This document shows positions 11,174 through 21,529 of a DNA stretch of 64,000 bases, piece by piece. Both the position numbers and the translations under genes were made by a program. This stretch comes from Sternotherus odoratus. Its lineage: Eukaryota > Chordata > Testudines > Kinosternidae. The stretch lies in NCBI GenBank assembly GCA_032164245.1, contig JAVMKO010000020.1, forward strand, positions 11,311,206 through 11,375,205. The letters are read 5' to 3'. How positions within the stretch are numbered: the stretch's first letter is position 1; each line of letters begins with the position of its first letter. The notes beneath the pieces are model-generated. The model saw only the letters and a list, made by a program, of their open reading frames with translations. It did not search any database and had not been told where the DNA came from.

Positions 11174-11624
11174 TTCTATCTCTAGCCTTTTCCCTTGCAG
11201 AAATAGAGGTCACAATGTGACCACAATCTCTACGTGTCTTGCCAATGGGGAAAGGCGAAATTTTCCATCTATGTTGCAATTAGTCAGAGAAGCTATTTGT
11301 GAATTAAGACAAGCATTGCACATCAGTTAGAAAATGTGTCTAACATTTTTTGCCAGACACTAGCTGGAGAATGGAAAGTGGCAGACAATTAAAATGAGGT
11401 GTCTTGGATTTCTCTAGAGGCTATTTCTTTCTTTCAAATGTTTTATTGTGAGTTTATCTCTGAATTTTCTCCTCTTATAGTGGGTATTAGTCTCCTAAGA
11501 GCAATGTTTTTAGACGGATTTTTACCCTTAAGTTACTGTTAGATGTAATCAACCTAAGAAAGTTTTCCATGTATGGGAATTGCCTAGTGTTAGTATTCAT
11601 GAATACTGGATAGCGCTGATCAGA
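11174..11624. other. AT-rich intergenic DNA, no gene recognised
   Basis: Sequence without clear repeat identity. Nothing supported. Confidence 0.45.
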
Positions 11625-11950
11625 GTTGGGCACATCCCAGGCGAGCGCTGCTCTAGCTATTCCAGAAGCTCTGTCCACGCACCCCAGTCTTGTCCTGCTA
11701 TTCCAATCCTGGAGTCCCCTCGCTGTCTCTGCTGATGCACCTCAATCGTGGCCTGCAGCACCCCAAGCTGTCCTGTGGTTGCCAAGGCTATTGCGCTTCT
11801 GGAACCCCCAGCTGTGGCTCTGCCAACACACCTCAATCCTGAGTTGCAGAACCTTTTATTACTCCATCAGTGGCTCCCCACCCTGCCCTACAGGAACCCC
11901 TGCCACTTCAGCCCTGGGTCCCCAATACACAACTGTCCTAGCAATGGGAA
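11625..11950 (+). repeat. CC/CT-rich imperfect repeat ('ctattccagccctggg' family)
   Basis: Repeated blocks include CTGCTATTCCAATCCTGGAG, CTGATGCACCTCAATCGTGG, CCAACACACCTCAATCCTGA and CACTTCAGCCCTGGGTCCCC. Units are roughly 70-90 bp and diverged. The long plus-strand open frame of 145 codons (11626-12063) is a by-product. Confidence 0.6.
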
Positions 11951-11968
11951 CTGATGGAGCCCAAAGGA

Positions 11969-12050
11969 TGGGATGTTCAAAGGCAGTTAGGTGCCCACAT
12001 CACACTGAAGTTCACTGGGATCTGGGCATCGAACTTCCAGGCACCTTTAA
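11969..12050. mobile_element. Short copy of the 'aggtgcctaa' palindromic MITE family
   Basis: TTCAAAGGCAGTTAGGTGCC on the left and CTTCCAGGCACCTTTAAC on the right form imperfect inverted arms around GTTCACTGGGATCTGGGC. It abuts the CC-rich repeat. Confidence 0.5.
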
Positions 12051-12739
12051 CAATTCCAGCTAGTTTGTAAAGGAGTGGGCTGAGCCCTAGCAAACTCATC
12101 CCTGTTGATGACCTTGGCTATATTGCCCAGGATACCAGAGGCAAAAGCACGTTAATGCTTCACAGTTATACAAAGCTCTGGGACAGGCGGGGCTGGGAAC
12201 ACTCCTACTGCATGAATGTCAAGGGCAAAGGTCCCAAGGTCTCTTCAGTCTCCAGATGAAAGTCGGCCTCTCCCTGCTCCAAGCTGGCCTCCCGTTTCAG
12301 GCTGTCTCGGCATCCGTTAGGGGTGATGCAAAGCAAGTGTCTTGAGCATTTTCTCCCTTTAAAGGGCAGTGGGGAGCTAAGACGGCTCTCGGCCTCTCGG
12401 GGTTTGAAACTGATCGATCCGGATTCCCAGAGCGAGCAGAGCAAAGAGAGGGACAGAAAGATAGAGAGAGAGAGAGACCGAGGCAGTCAGAGCAGTTGAA
12501 CACCTCCTTCCCCGCGGGCTCCCACAAAGCCCAGCTCCTTGACAAGTCACCTGCGGATAGGGGTGTCAGGCTGCATCGCTCAGTGTATGCAGCAACAAGG
12601 GCCTGGCTCCTAGCTCTTTAAAGGGAGGGAAAGGGAAACTGAGCCTGAAAAAGGAACAAGAAGGGAAGGTGAGGAGAGTGTGGCTTCACTTACTAACAGA
12701 CATGGCTCGGGAGTTCTCCTGGCAGGTATGGAAAGGGGT
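12051..12739. other. Intergenic DNA, no gene recognised
   Basis: It contains the perfect 12-bp palindrome CCCTTTAAAGGG at 12355-12366 and an (AG)n run at about 12462-12476. No exon was recognised. Confidence 0.5.
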
Positions 12740-13330
12740 GTTTGTGTCTGCACAAGAATGTGTGTGTGCATGTGGGGATGTGTATGTTGACAGGCTTGTG
12801 TGTGTGTGTGTGTGAGGAGGGGTGTGTATGCATATGGGATGTGTGTGGTGAAGGGTTTGTGTGTGTTTGTGTCTATGCATGAGGCTTTGTGTAAAAGCTG
12901 TAGTGTGTGTTTGGGTGGTCATGGGTGAGAGTGTACGTGCACACAACCTGATCTGTGGAAGAATGTTTGTGCATGTTTCTGAGGTATCTGTATGGCACAG
13001 GGCATATATGCCCGTGTGTGGAAGAGTGTGCATATGTGTGCAAGTGAGTATTCAGAGGTGTGTGCACATGCAGGTATTTACCTATGTGTGAAAATATGTG
13101 TCTGTGGAGCAGGATGAGCCTGTATCCATGTGACTGTGTGTGTGTGTGTGAGGTATCTCTCTATGCGTGGGAGTGTGTACATGCACAAGGGTGTTTGTGT
13201 AGGGGGTGAGTATGAAGCTGTGAGGGCATTTGTGTGCGTTTGCTGGAGGGCGTTTGTGTGACGTGTCTGTGTGTATATCTGGATGACAAGGAGACAGTGT
13301 TTGTGTGTGTGTGCGTGTTTGCCATATCTA
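12740..13330 (+). repeat. Degenerate TG-rich low-complexity region
   Basis: About 590 bp of interrupted GTGTGT, GTGTGCATG and TGTTTGTGT words, like the tract at 7836. The His/Thr-rich minus-strand frames here are artefacts of composition. Confidence 0.7.
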
Positions 13331-14722
13331 TTACTCAGTACATTCGGGATTATGCACTTGGGTGAACAAAAGCGCTTTAGGAAGTCTGAGCTCACCTAGT
13401 TGCTATGTAATTATTTCAAACACCATCTAAGCATTAAATAGATCATTTCAGTCTGGAGCAAGATCCTTATTTTCTCCAGACAACCTGGTGCCAATGCAGC
13501 CAGAGCACCTAGTGCACTAATTGATAACAAATAATAACGAGCACCACCCTGCTGGGGGCTATAGGTTCCTCACCTCTCTCACCTGGAGCTACTATTCACA
13601 GAGCAGCATTCAGAGCTGGCTCTGCTGGAGATGAAACTCACAAGGCGTCTTACCTGAATTTGGACACCTCACCCAAGCCCCTAAGGTATCAGATAATCTG
13701 AGCACATGTGGTGGGATTTCCTGCCTTGTTGCAGGTCCTCAGTAGTACACAAATGTGTTGTTCTCCAAGGACTCGGCCAGAGCTGAGAGGATGAATGAAT
13801 GAATTGCAGATGCTGTTCCAGTATATTGCCTAAATCGAGGTGAATAGAGTCCAGTCTCTCTTTTGGCTTTCAACCCTGCGAGCACCCACTAAAAATCAGT
13901 TACTGATCAACTCCCCGAGCCTCTGCTTGTCCATCTCCCAGGAGTATCACTTCCCTTTTCAGAAAGTGTCATTAATAGTCATTCACCTTTTTGGCAAGTC
14001 TCCTGCTTGGCTCTGTCCCAGAGGAGGCTGGGGCTCCATCACTGCTAGGCCTGGGCATGACCCACAGCTGATGGAGGTAAGGGCACCTGACTCTGTGTCC
14101 AAGAAAAGGTGGCTTTGGGGTCACTGAGCCAAGGTGATCCACTGGTGTTTCATCACCAAAGGTGGATTTATTCCCATGGTTGCTAACGGCAACTACGCAG
14201 TAGCCCAACAAAGCTAGCCCCTCTGGTGGTGTGACATCCATGTCAACACAGCGGTTGTTGTGCATTTACTTCGGCGGGGGATCTGGGGCAGTGTTCAGGT
14301 GACTTACCCGAATCAACACAATGAGCAGTGACAGGGCTGGAATGTAGCAGCTCCTGGTTCCAAGTTCCCTAACCTGTCTGTTACCTTTCTGTCCCGGCTG
14401 TTGGTAAGGAGAAGAGGCCTGGGTGGGGACTGCACTGGCCCTTTGTGTAGTGAGTTATCAGTTACTTGCATGGGGGGAAGATCCCAGCTGATCCTGGCTG
14501 TGATACATTGGAAGGAATTTGGGTGAGTTTTGCTTTGTGAGACGTGACAGTAACATAAGTTTAGGCGTGAGGAAACGAGGTATGATTTTATTTGTAGCGG
14601 TAACAATTCATAGCCATTAACTCTCCTTGCTCCTTCACAGATCTCTGTTCTTTGTTAAATAACCTGACTCATTTGAGCAGTGTGTGTTAAGCAGAGTGGT
14701 GATCCTGAGGTGAAACAGGTAA
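13331..14722. other. Intergenic DNA, no gene recognised
   Basis: A unique AT-rich stretch at about 13400-13550 (CTAATTGATAACAAATAAT) could be a weak regulatory candidate. Otherwise nothing was recognised. Confidence 0.5.
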
Positions 14723-14890
14723 GCTGGTGTGCTCTATTCCATGGGAAGCAATGGGTTTGTGAATGCTGGTGTGCTCTGTTCCATGGGGAGCATTGGGTCT
14801 GTGAATGCTGGTGTGCTCTATTCCGTGGAGAGCAACAGGTCTGTAAATGTTGGAGTGCTCTGTTCCGTGGGGATCTGTGGGTCTGTGAAG
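14723..14890 (+). repeat. Minisatellite, four 42-bp units
   Basis: Four head-to-tail units start at 14723, 14765, 14807 and 14849, each beginning with a form of GCTGGTGTGCTCT and ending with GGTCTGTGAAT. The unit length is exactly 42 bp, a multiple of three, so a Cys/Trp-rich 14-residue period stays open on plus and a 14-residue His/Ser-rich period on minus. Copies differ from each other by several substitutions, so it is not recently expanded. Confidence 0.92.
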
Positions 14891-15420
14891 AGTTGGGAGA
14901 GGGGGTGGGGGATAACAAGAGCCTATATAAGAAAAGGACCCCAAAATCGGGACTCTCCCTATACAATTGGGACATCCGGTCACCTTACATCAAGGGCAGG
15001 TGGTGGCGAGGTGCGTCACAGCCCTAGGTACTCTGGGAAGCGTCCGAGTGGGATTCCCAGTGTCACAGGATCTTTGGGGATCGCTCTGACCTGTTCATGA
15101 TTAACACTTGAACTCCCCTTCCATCACTTGACTGGCTTGATCCTCAGTACAGCTGGTTCACAGGGCTGGTTTCTCACCCTGCTGCTCTGCTCCCCTGCAC
15201 TCACTTAGCATTCTCTCAGGGGAAGGGGAGAGGCTGATCAGCAAATACAGCCAAAGAGGCAGAAAGCAGTGGAGTGAAGTACAGGGAACGTCCAAGCAGC
15301 CAGCAAACTGACCAGGTGCTGCTCGGTCCCTCTGCTCTGTGGCACTCTTTTCTCTTCTTCCCCTCCCTCCTTTTTCTCTCCCTCTCTCGCTCTGCCCGGT
15401 ACAGGGAGCAGCATTTCTAT
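14891..15420. other. Intergenic DNA, no gene recognised
   Basis: A CT-rich run lies at 15340-15395. Nothing else was supported. Confidence 0.5.
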
Positions 15421-15660
15421 TAACGCTCCAGTCGGGTGACATCTATTCAAAACACCCAGCGAGCAATGCCCTGGCTTTATCATTAAATGCAAATACTCGG
15501 GAGTAATTGCTGTCAATAGCAGCGAAGGGAGAAAAATGACAGCGAGCCCAGGAGCCGCTATTAGAGGGTAAAGTGGAAAGTGTAAACAAAATATGGACCA
15601 TTAGTCAGAAGTAATAATGGCCATTTTCCCCCTCCTAATGCTTAGCACAGCTATCAAGAT
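15421..15660. promoter_or_regulatory. Candidate conserved noncoding element / enhancer
   Basis: Repeat-free sequence with an octamer-like ATGCAAAT (15487-15494), a FOX-like GTAAACAA (about 15580), TTTATCATTAAATGC, TGTCAATAGC, AGTAATAATGGCCATT and CTAATGCTTAGC. The density of POU, FOX, homeodomain and SOX-type words is the highest I saw outside repeats. Confidence 0.4.
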
Positions 15661-16028
15661 GGGTGGCCTCTCTGACTTGTGTCTGGCTGGGGTTTCTTCT
15701 TTACTGTTTTTGGAGAGGGGAAGAAGAAAGGGTTTGTATTTCTTATTAAAACCTTTTGTTCTGAGATTCCCCGATGGCAGGGTTGGGCACTGGGACCCAG
15801 GACTCCCTGGATGAAAGTTGGTACCAAATCCCGTGTTGTCAGGACCCTGCCTGGTGAGAGCGGGGAAGGGGCATTGGCTGGACCAGCACTTCCTGCTGGC
15901 TGGCTGGCCAAATACAAGACATAAACTGCTGGCGCTTTGTAGCCCTTCTCTGCTCCTTTGTCTAGTTATCACTTGACTCTGCAAGGTGCCAAGCACCCTC
16001 CTCTGTGGGGTTAGTGGGAGCTCGGCAC
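15661..16028. other. Intergenic DNA, no gene recognised
   Basis: Nothing supported. Confidence 0.5.
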
Positions 16029-16613
16029 TGTTGTGGAATAATGACCACTCATATTTTGGATTCAGAAATTAGCCTGAGGCTTTTATTGGGACCAAACATG
16101 GATGCTGGGGAAGGAGCAGCAGTCTGACACTTACAAGTGCAGACTGGCGATCTCACCCAGCTTTACAACATTCTCCATGATTTTTATAGATTCTTATTCA
16201 TTATGCAAGCGTCATACATATTGATCATGCAAGCGTCACACATCCACATGGGACTTTCCGATCTGGAAAAGTCCCAAACTTTACTTACTTGTGCCATAAA
16301 AGGAATAAATGCAATTAAGTACCAATCAAATCATCGTATTCTTAATATTAGTTAGTTAGAATAAAAACATGTTTTTCAGTAAGCACCGGGTAGTTGTGGT
16401 CAGTCTAACATCCTACAAGGCTAAAAGGAGATATTTTTTGCGGTTAGCAGGGGCAGGGTTTACATATCCAGAGATCTCTGATCTGTGTGGTGTGCAGTAA
16501 CTGCTGATGGCTCAGATCATAATCTTTTGCTTTTTTTTGTTTTATAGCAGGCCTTATGCTAACTTGACTATATTTTAGGCCTGAAGCAAAGCCATCCTAT
16601 ATTTTCTTCTACA
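16029..16613 (-). mobile_element. Solo LTR of an endogenous retrovirus-like element (585 bp)
   Basis: On plus it starts TGTTGTGGAATAATG and ends TTTTCTTCTACA, giving TG...CA termini, with the 4-bp direct duplication GCAC on both sides (16025-16028 and 16614-16617). Read on the minus strand it has a TATA box TATAAAAAT (plus 16180-16188) and an AATAAAAG signal about 95 bp later (plus 16080-16087), the usual order of U3-R-U5. No internal coding sequence remains. Confidence 0.8.
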
Positions 16614-16794
16614 GCACCACAGTGAATCAGCCAGATAATGTCCAGGGTATTTACCTGGAGAAGGAAAGCTGCGACAGCCCCACCTATGTTAGTTAGACCC
16701 AAGGATGTCCTCGAAATACCTAGAGAGTAGCTGGATGGGGGGCACAGTGAGTGTTCAGTGCCCTGTGTCAAAGGCGCAGAGATGATCTCATGAC

Positions 16795-16895
16795 TAAGGA
16801 CCTGAACTGAAACTCAGGTGCTCTGGAGTCAGTTCCTGGCTCTGCCACATGTTCCCTGTGTGACCATGGGCAACTCCCTTAATCTTAGGCCTGAG
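16795..16895 (+). mobile_element. MIR/CORE-type SINE fragment
   Basis: The blocks AACTCAGGTGCTCTGGAGTC, CTGGCTCTGCCACATGTTCC and TGTGTGACCATGGGCAACTC follow MIR order, including the conserved core. The 3' part is lost. Confidence 0.75.
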
Positions 16896-16947
16896 CCACA
16901 AAAAGCTTTTCTTTTGGTTCGAGGTGAGATTGGTTGTTTTACTAGTA

Positions 16948-17428
16948 CAGTAAACCCTCGATTTAACGGACCCCGATTTAATGGACTTCGGATGCAACGG
17001 ACAAAATTTCCGATGCATCCGAAATCCGTTATTCGGGGGCTGCTGGCTCCCGCCCGGGTCCCACCTGCGGGTGGGCTGGCTGGCTGCTGGCTCCCGCGTG
17101 CGGGTGGGCTGGCTGGCTGGCGGCTGCCGGCTCCCGCCTGGCTCCCTGCAGCGGGGATCCAGGTGGGCGGGTTGACGGCTCCCGCCCGGGTCCCAGCAGC
17201 CGGGGTCCCGGGCGGGTGGGCTGCTGGCTGCCGCTGGGCGGGCTGACTCACGGCTCCCAGCCGTGATCAGTAAAACCTCTATATAACGGACTAATTCGGG
17301 CGAGGGGGTGTCCGTTAAAGCCAAAAGTCCTGTTATTTAATGATTTAAAAAAATTATTAAATAACGGACTTTCGGCTTTAACGGACACCCCCTCGCCCGA
17401 ATTAGTCCGTTATATCAAGGTTTCACTG
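16948..17428. mobile_element. pogo/Tigger-like nonautonomous DNA transposon with nested palindrome
   Basis: The element is flanked by TA dinucleotides (16946-16947 and 17429-17430). Its ends are CAGTAAACCCTCGATTTAAC and, inverted, CAGTGAAACCTTGATATAAC, which are related terminal inverted repeats. CAG termini, TA target duplication and 'aacggac' subterminal words fit the pogo/Tigger branch of Tc1-mariner. The interior 17036-17260 is a GC-rich array of CCCGGGTCCC and GGGTGGGCTGGCTGG words with no transposase. The right third (17268-17428) is itself a palindrome and is listed separately. Confidence 0.75.
17268..17428. repeat. Near-perfect palindrome, arms of about 75 bp, inside the pogo-like element
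   Basis: The left arm starts at 17268 with CAGTAAAACCTCTATATAAC and the right arm ends at 17428 with the matching inverse. Both arms share CTAATTCGGGCGAGGGGG and TGTCCGTTAAAGCC with only a few mismatches, meeting at an AT-rich centre near 17340-17360. It could be a complete 161-bp MITE inserted in, or generated from, the larger element. Confidence 0.85.
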
Positions 17429-17435
17429 TATAGTT

Positions 17436-17580
17436 ATAGTGGTATAAAAGTGCCTTACACCAGTACGGCTTATTCCTCTTCCTGTACAGGACTAGCTCTA
17501 CCCGTATAAGGCCCCCTTCTAACACTATAACTGCATCTGCTCCCCAGGCTGTGTACTGGTATAACTAGCCTGGTCTAGTC
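17436..17580. mobile_element. Imperfect inverted-repeat MITE fragment ('ggtataaaagtgc' family)
   Basis: TATAGTGGTATAAAAGTGCC at the left and GTACTGGTATAACTAGCC at the right resemble the ends of a short MITE family I recall from turtles and crocodiles. It is diverged, and no duplication was resolved. Confidence 0.35.
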
Positions 17581-18435
17581 ATGGCCATAACATTTTTGTG
17601 TGTGAACAAGTCACTAATCACCAATGAATTAGTCCTTGTCTATTTGCACCCTGATCTGGCAAAGGCTCGTGCACTGTAAGAGGGGTCCCCTTCACGTCCC
17701 AGGAAGCAGGTGCATATGTGGTTTTTGCAGAACTGGGGCCTAAGATTGAGTTCCCAGGGCAGGGGCCATCTCTCACTGTCTGTCTGGACAGTGCCTGGTG
17801 TGGTGGAGGCCTGATCTCCTTTGGGGTCTGAAGGTGCTACTGTCATGCACGGGATATGTTCCAATCAAGGTGCTGCTGTCGGAGTTCTCCCCCGAGCTGG
17901 CCTCGTTTACGTGTCTCTGATGTCATGCTAAGCAGAGGGGGGTGCTAGCACCGGGCTGAGATGCAAGTCCCCCTCCCAGCTGGCGCTCCGTGTACCGGCT
18001 GGGCCTTGGTGTTCACGAATAAAAACACCAGTGAAATCATCTGTCTGGACCCTTATAGTGACTGAGTCGGTGTGGACCAGAGCTGTCATGCTACTCCTTA
18101 ACGCCAGAGGAGCCCTTTCCTGGGGGAGCAGAGGCAGAAGGGGCAGGAAGGGAGCCCCTGTAATATCCCAGGGCTGGGCTGTGCCAGGGAAATAGAAATA
18201 TGCGGGGTTTCTGCCTGACTCCCCACCCATTGCCCCCAGGGAGGAACTGGATGCTGGGTTTGTTGCATGATAGATGGCAGGCAGTCTAAAGGGTCACTGT
18301 GAAGGCACCTTGGAACGGGGGGAGGGGGGAAGCGCCTCCAGAAAATGCCCCCTATCGCAGCCTAGCGGAGCTAATCTCTGCTTGTCAGTGTTGTCAAGGT
18401 CTTGTCAGCTGCCGGCGAGAGGCTCTGAAATCTGC
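17581..18435. other. Intergenic DNA, no gene recognised
   Basis: Nothing supported. Confidence 0.5.
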
Positions 18436-18590
18436 CTGCTAAATCCGACAGGATAATTAAAAGCAAGTAGGGAGATGCCTATCAGCTAATTTTGTGATGC
18501 CCCTTCCCGGCCATCACTGCGTCTTTCTGGCAGTCTCGCTGGCCAAGAAAGCAGACGGCTCTCATTAAAATTTCAATGGCTGCGAGTAGT
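18436..18590. promoter_or_regulatory. Candidate conserved noncoding element
   Basis: Repeat-free block with GGATAATTAAAAGCAAG, TATCAGCTAATTTTGTGATG and CTCATTAAAATTTCAATGG. The ATTA/TAAT cores are embedded in moderately GC-rich flanks, typical of developmental enhancers. Inferred only. Confidence 0.3.
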
Positions 18591-19369
18591 AGAACCCCCA
18601 AGCACGAGCCCCGCTGCTTGTGAAGTGGCCCGGGCTGCCTGGCGTTTGGCTCGGGTGTTCAAAGGGGTCCTGAGCGCGCTGGTAGCCCCGCCTTGCAGAC
18701 CCATCCACTGGGCCACGCTGCCTCCCGAACGGATCAAGGAACCTTTGTAGGTTATTTACCTCTGCTCCAATGTGCAGCGTCTCCCTCACCCCAGCTGTCT
18801 GGGGGACGGTGGATGAGGGAGACACAGGCCTTGAGTTCTTTAAGCATGTGATGTGTTATGGTAGGTTAGGTTTGCACGGGGAGGTGTCAGGAAAGGGGGG
18901 GATCCAGAGGAGGCCCTGGGCTCCATATTGTGAGGGTGGGTCAGCTGAGCGGATGGGGGGGGGGTGATCGCATATCTTGTGTTGGGGGGGGCGGTGAAGA
19001 GAAAAGGCACTGCTTCTTGGAGTCCCTTTGCAAATGTGGTACAACATACCCCCACCTCCCATGCACGTCTCCCCGCTTCACATGGATGGACAGCTCCACA
19101 CACACAGACACAGAGGCTCTCCCCTCCAAAGACTCCATTTCTCTCTCTCAGATCGTCTGTGCTAGACCATCTCAGGAGCTCTTAGCCAGCAGAAGATGGG
19201 GTTTTAAATAAAGCCTCTACACCTCCCCTCCCATCTCTCCCCTGACTCCCCATCCGCAGTCCCTACTCTTCTCGGCCTGCCCTTAGTTTTGCAAGAGCTG
19301 TGCCCCTCCACAAGCAAAGATCAATCGCGGCCCGTTCCCCTGACTCTGTCGTTGTCTCAGGTTAACTCA
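18591..19369. other. Intergenic DNA, no gene recognised
   Basis: G runs occur at 18953-18964 and 18984-18991. No exon was seen. Confidence 0.5.
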
Positions 19370-19640
19370 GAAGCCTCATCTCAATCTCCTTGAACAAATT
19401 CTACCAGGCACGGCGACATTCTAATCAATTAGAGGCATAAAAGAATAATTTTATCAATAGCAATATCTGAAGCAGGGAGGCAGGGTTTCTATCCTGGGTA
19501 ATGGGAGCATCATGTCTCCAATTAAAGTTTGAGGATTCATCTTCAAACTTAGCCCCTGTCTGAAATTGACATTTATTAGAATGTCAAAGTCAATTTCCTT
19601 CAAGAGCTTCTTTTCCAAACATCACAGACTAGATTTGATT
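19370..19640. promoter_or_regulatory. Candidate conserved noncoding element
   Basis: AT-rich, repeat-free sequence with TTCTAATCAATTAGAGGC, AATAATTTTATCAATAGC and CTCCAATTAAAGTTTGAGG. It also has a local inverted pair, AATTGACATTTATTAG with GAATGTCAAAGTCAATTT (about 19565-19596). It ends at the (CTTT)n tract. Confidence 0.3.
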
Positions 19641-19647
19641 TATGGGG

Positions 19648-19768
<121 letters not shown>

Positions 19769-19849
19769 ATAAATTCAGTTGTACAAAATGATTTTATTTT
19801 TGGATGGCTATTTGTTATTGTTACGATTGCACTTCCCAAGTGCAGCAAT

Positions 19850-20070
19850 CAAGGATCAGCGCTCCATGGTGCGCGGTGGTGTATAGAGACATAACCGAGG
19901 AGGCAGCCCCTGTCCCAGAGAGTTGATGACCCGAATGTCAGACACAAATGAAGGCGGGAGGTGGGTTGGAAAGATTAGATTACAGCAAAATGAACAGAGT
20001 TTAGTGGAGAAGCAGAAGTTGAAGCTCATCACTTGCCTGACCAATGAGAAATGGGAATGATTCATAGACA
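19850..20070. mobile_element. Decayed retroposon-like fragment
   Basis: TCAGCGCTCCATGGTGCGC, GGCAGCCCCTGTCCCAGAGA and GTTGATGACCC loosely follow the 'gtccctgccccaaagagctt' amniote retroposon tail also seen at 4175 and 51735. The match is weak. Confidence 0.3.
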
Positions 20071-20286
20071 GCAGAGGTAGGTTTTAAGCAAGGGTTTAAA
20101 GAAGATAAGGAGGCAGATTTCAGAATTTTGATGGGGAGTTTACCCCATGTATTGGGGGCGGTGTAGGAAACAGCATGGAGGGGCTTGTGAGCAGAGCAAA
20201 GGCTTGAGTCAATGGCTCAATGGTAGGTAACGACGGTTGAAATATTTTGGTTTAACTATTTATAGGCAGAAAATTGGGTTTTTGAC

Positions 20287-20709
20287 AAGAGCTGCTCAGG
20301 ACATTTTTGACAAAATGTTCTTTGGTCAGAAAACGCTGATTTAACAAAAGAAACTTTTCATGGAAAAGAGTCACTTTCAACAAATTTCCGTTTTGGAAAA
20401 CAAGTGTGAAAACGGTTCCATTTTTTAAATTAAAAGTTCACTCTTTTTTAATTGAAACAACATTGTTTTGAAATGATACGTTAATTGAGAGTTAAAATAT
20501 ATATATAAAAAGTTGAAATCTAAACTAAACATTGTGATTGAAATTCAAAGTTTCAACTGACCCGATCCAATTTTTTGGGGGGGGAGGGGGGATTTTTAGT
20601 TTGCAAATTTTTTAAAGATTTTTGACTTTTTGTTCTGATTTGAGATGAGAAAAATTTTCAAAATCTCAAATTCTCGTTTGACTGGAAAACCATTTCCTGC
20701 CCAGCTCTA
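20287..20709. mobile_element. hAT-type nonautonomous element with 8-bp target duplication
   Basis: The ends are AAGAGCTGCTCAGGAC and, inverted, TAGAGCTGGGCAGGAA, an imperfect terminal inverted repeat. They are flanked by TTTTTGAC (20279-20286) and TTTTTGAT (20710-20717), a 7-of-8 match to an 8-bp duplication, the hAT hallmark. The 423-bp interior is AT-rich with no open frame of note. Diverged relatives lie at 10521-10908 and about 26254-26674. Confidence 0.75.
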
Positions 20710-20717
20710 TTTTTGAT

Positions 20718-21193
20718 GGCCAAACATCTGTCGATAGGGAGGGTTTGGATCAGTGAAAGTCAAGGGTGAAGAGGAGAATCCTGAACTGAAGTTCACGCCA
20801 GTACAGCATGCACAGGGACTCTTGGCAGTGGAGAATGAAGGGGATGCGCATGTAGAGATACAATACACCCGGATTTCTATGAGTCAGATGTAGAAAATAA
20901 AAGCCCTTGTGTGGATGCCCTCTGCAGAGCACGAGTGGAAGTGGATGGCAGCAATTGAACGGAGCTGATTTAAAAGCATTAACTTAAGAATGAGGAGCTG
21001 AAAGGCAATATCCAAACGTAATCAGCCATCTAATGACATTAGGACACCACTAGGTTGCTTTAATTTCCTTCTCTGCCCACCCTTTCCCTGGTTCCCGCAG
21101 TAAACTTGCCCAGTCTTACAATGTTCAGTGCTCTCAAACTTACCAGCTGGGGACGTGTATGAATTCAGTGGCTAACTGAACTTGTTAGCAACT
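20718..21193. other. Intergenic DNA, no gene recognised
   Basis: Nothing supported. Confidence 0.5.
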
Positions 21194-21201
21194 CCCTAGA
21201 C

Positions 21202-21521
21202 CAGGGGTAGGCAACCTATGTCATGTGTGCCAAAGGCGGCACGCAAGCTGATTTTTAGTGGCACTCACAGTGTCCGGGTCCTGACCACCGGTGGGGAGGG
21301 GGGGGAGGGCTCTGCATTATAATTAATTTTTAAATGAAGCTTCTTAAACATTTTTAAAACCTTTTTTATTTTACATACAACACTAGTTTAGTTCTATATT
21401 ACAGACTTATAGAAAGAGACCTTCGAAAAACGTTGAAATGTATGACTGGCACCCGAAACCTTCAATTAGAGTGAATACATGAAGACTCAGCACAACACTT
21501 CTGACAGGTTGCCGACTCCTG
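21202..21521. mobile_element. hAT-type nonautonomous element (320 bp) with 8-bp target duplication
   Basis: Terminal inverted repeats are CAGGGGTAGGCAACC at the left and GGTTGCCGACTCCTG at the right. They are flanked by CCCTAGAC (21194-21201) and TCCTAGAC (21522-21529), 7 of 8 identical. Short CAG...CTG termini with an 8-bp duplication define the hAT superfamily. It carries no transposase. Divergence between the ends indicates an old insertion. Confidence 0.88.
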
Positions 21522-21529
21522 TCCTAGAC

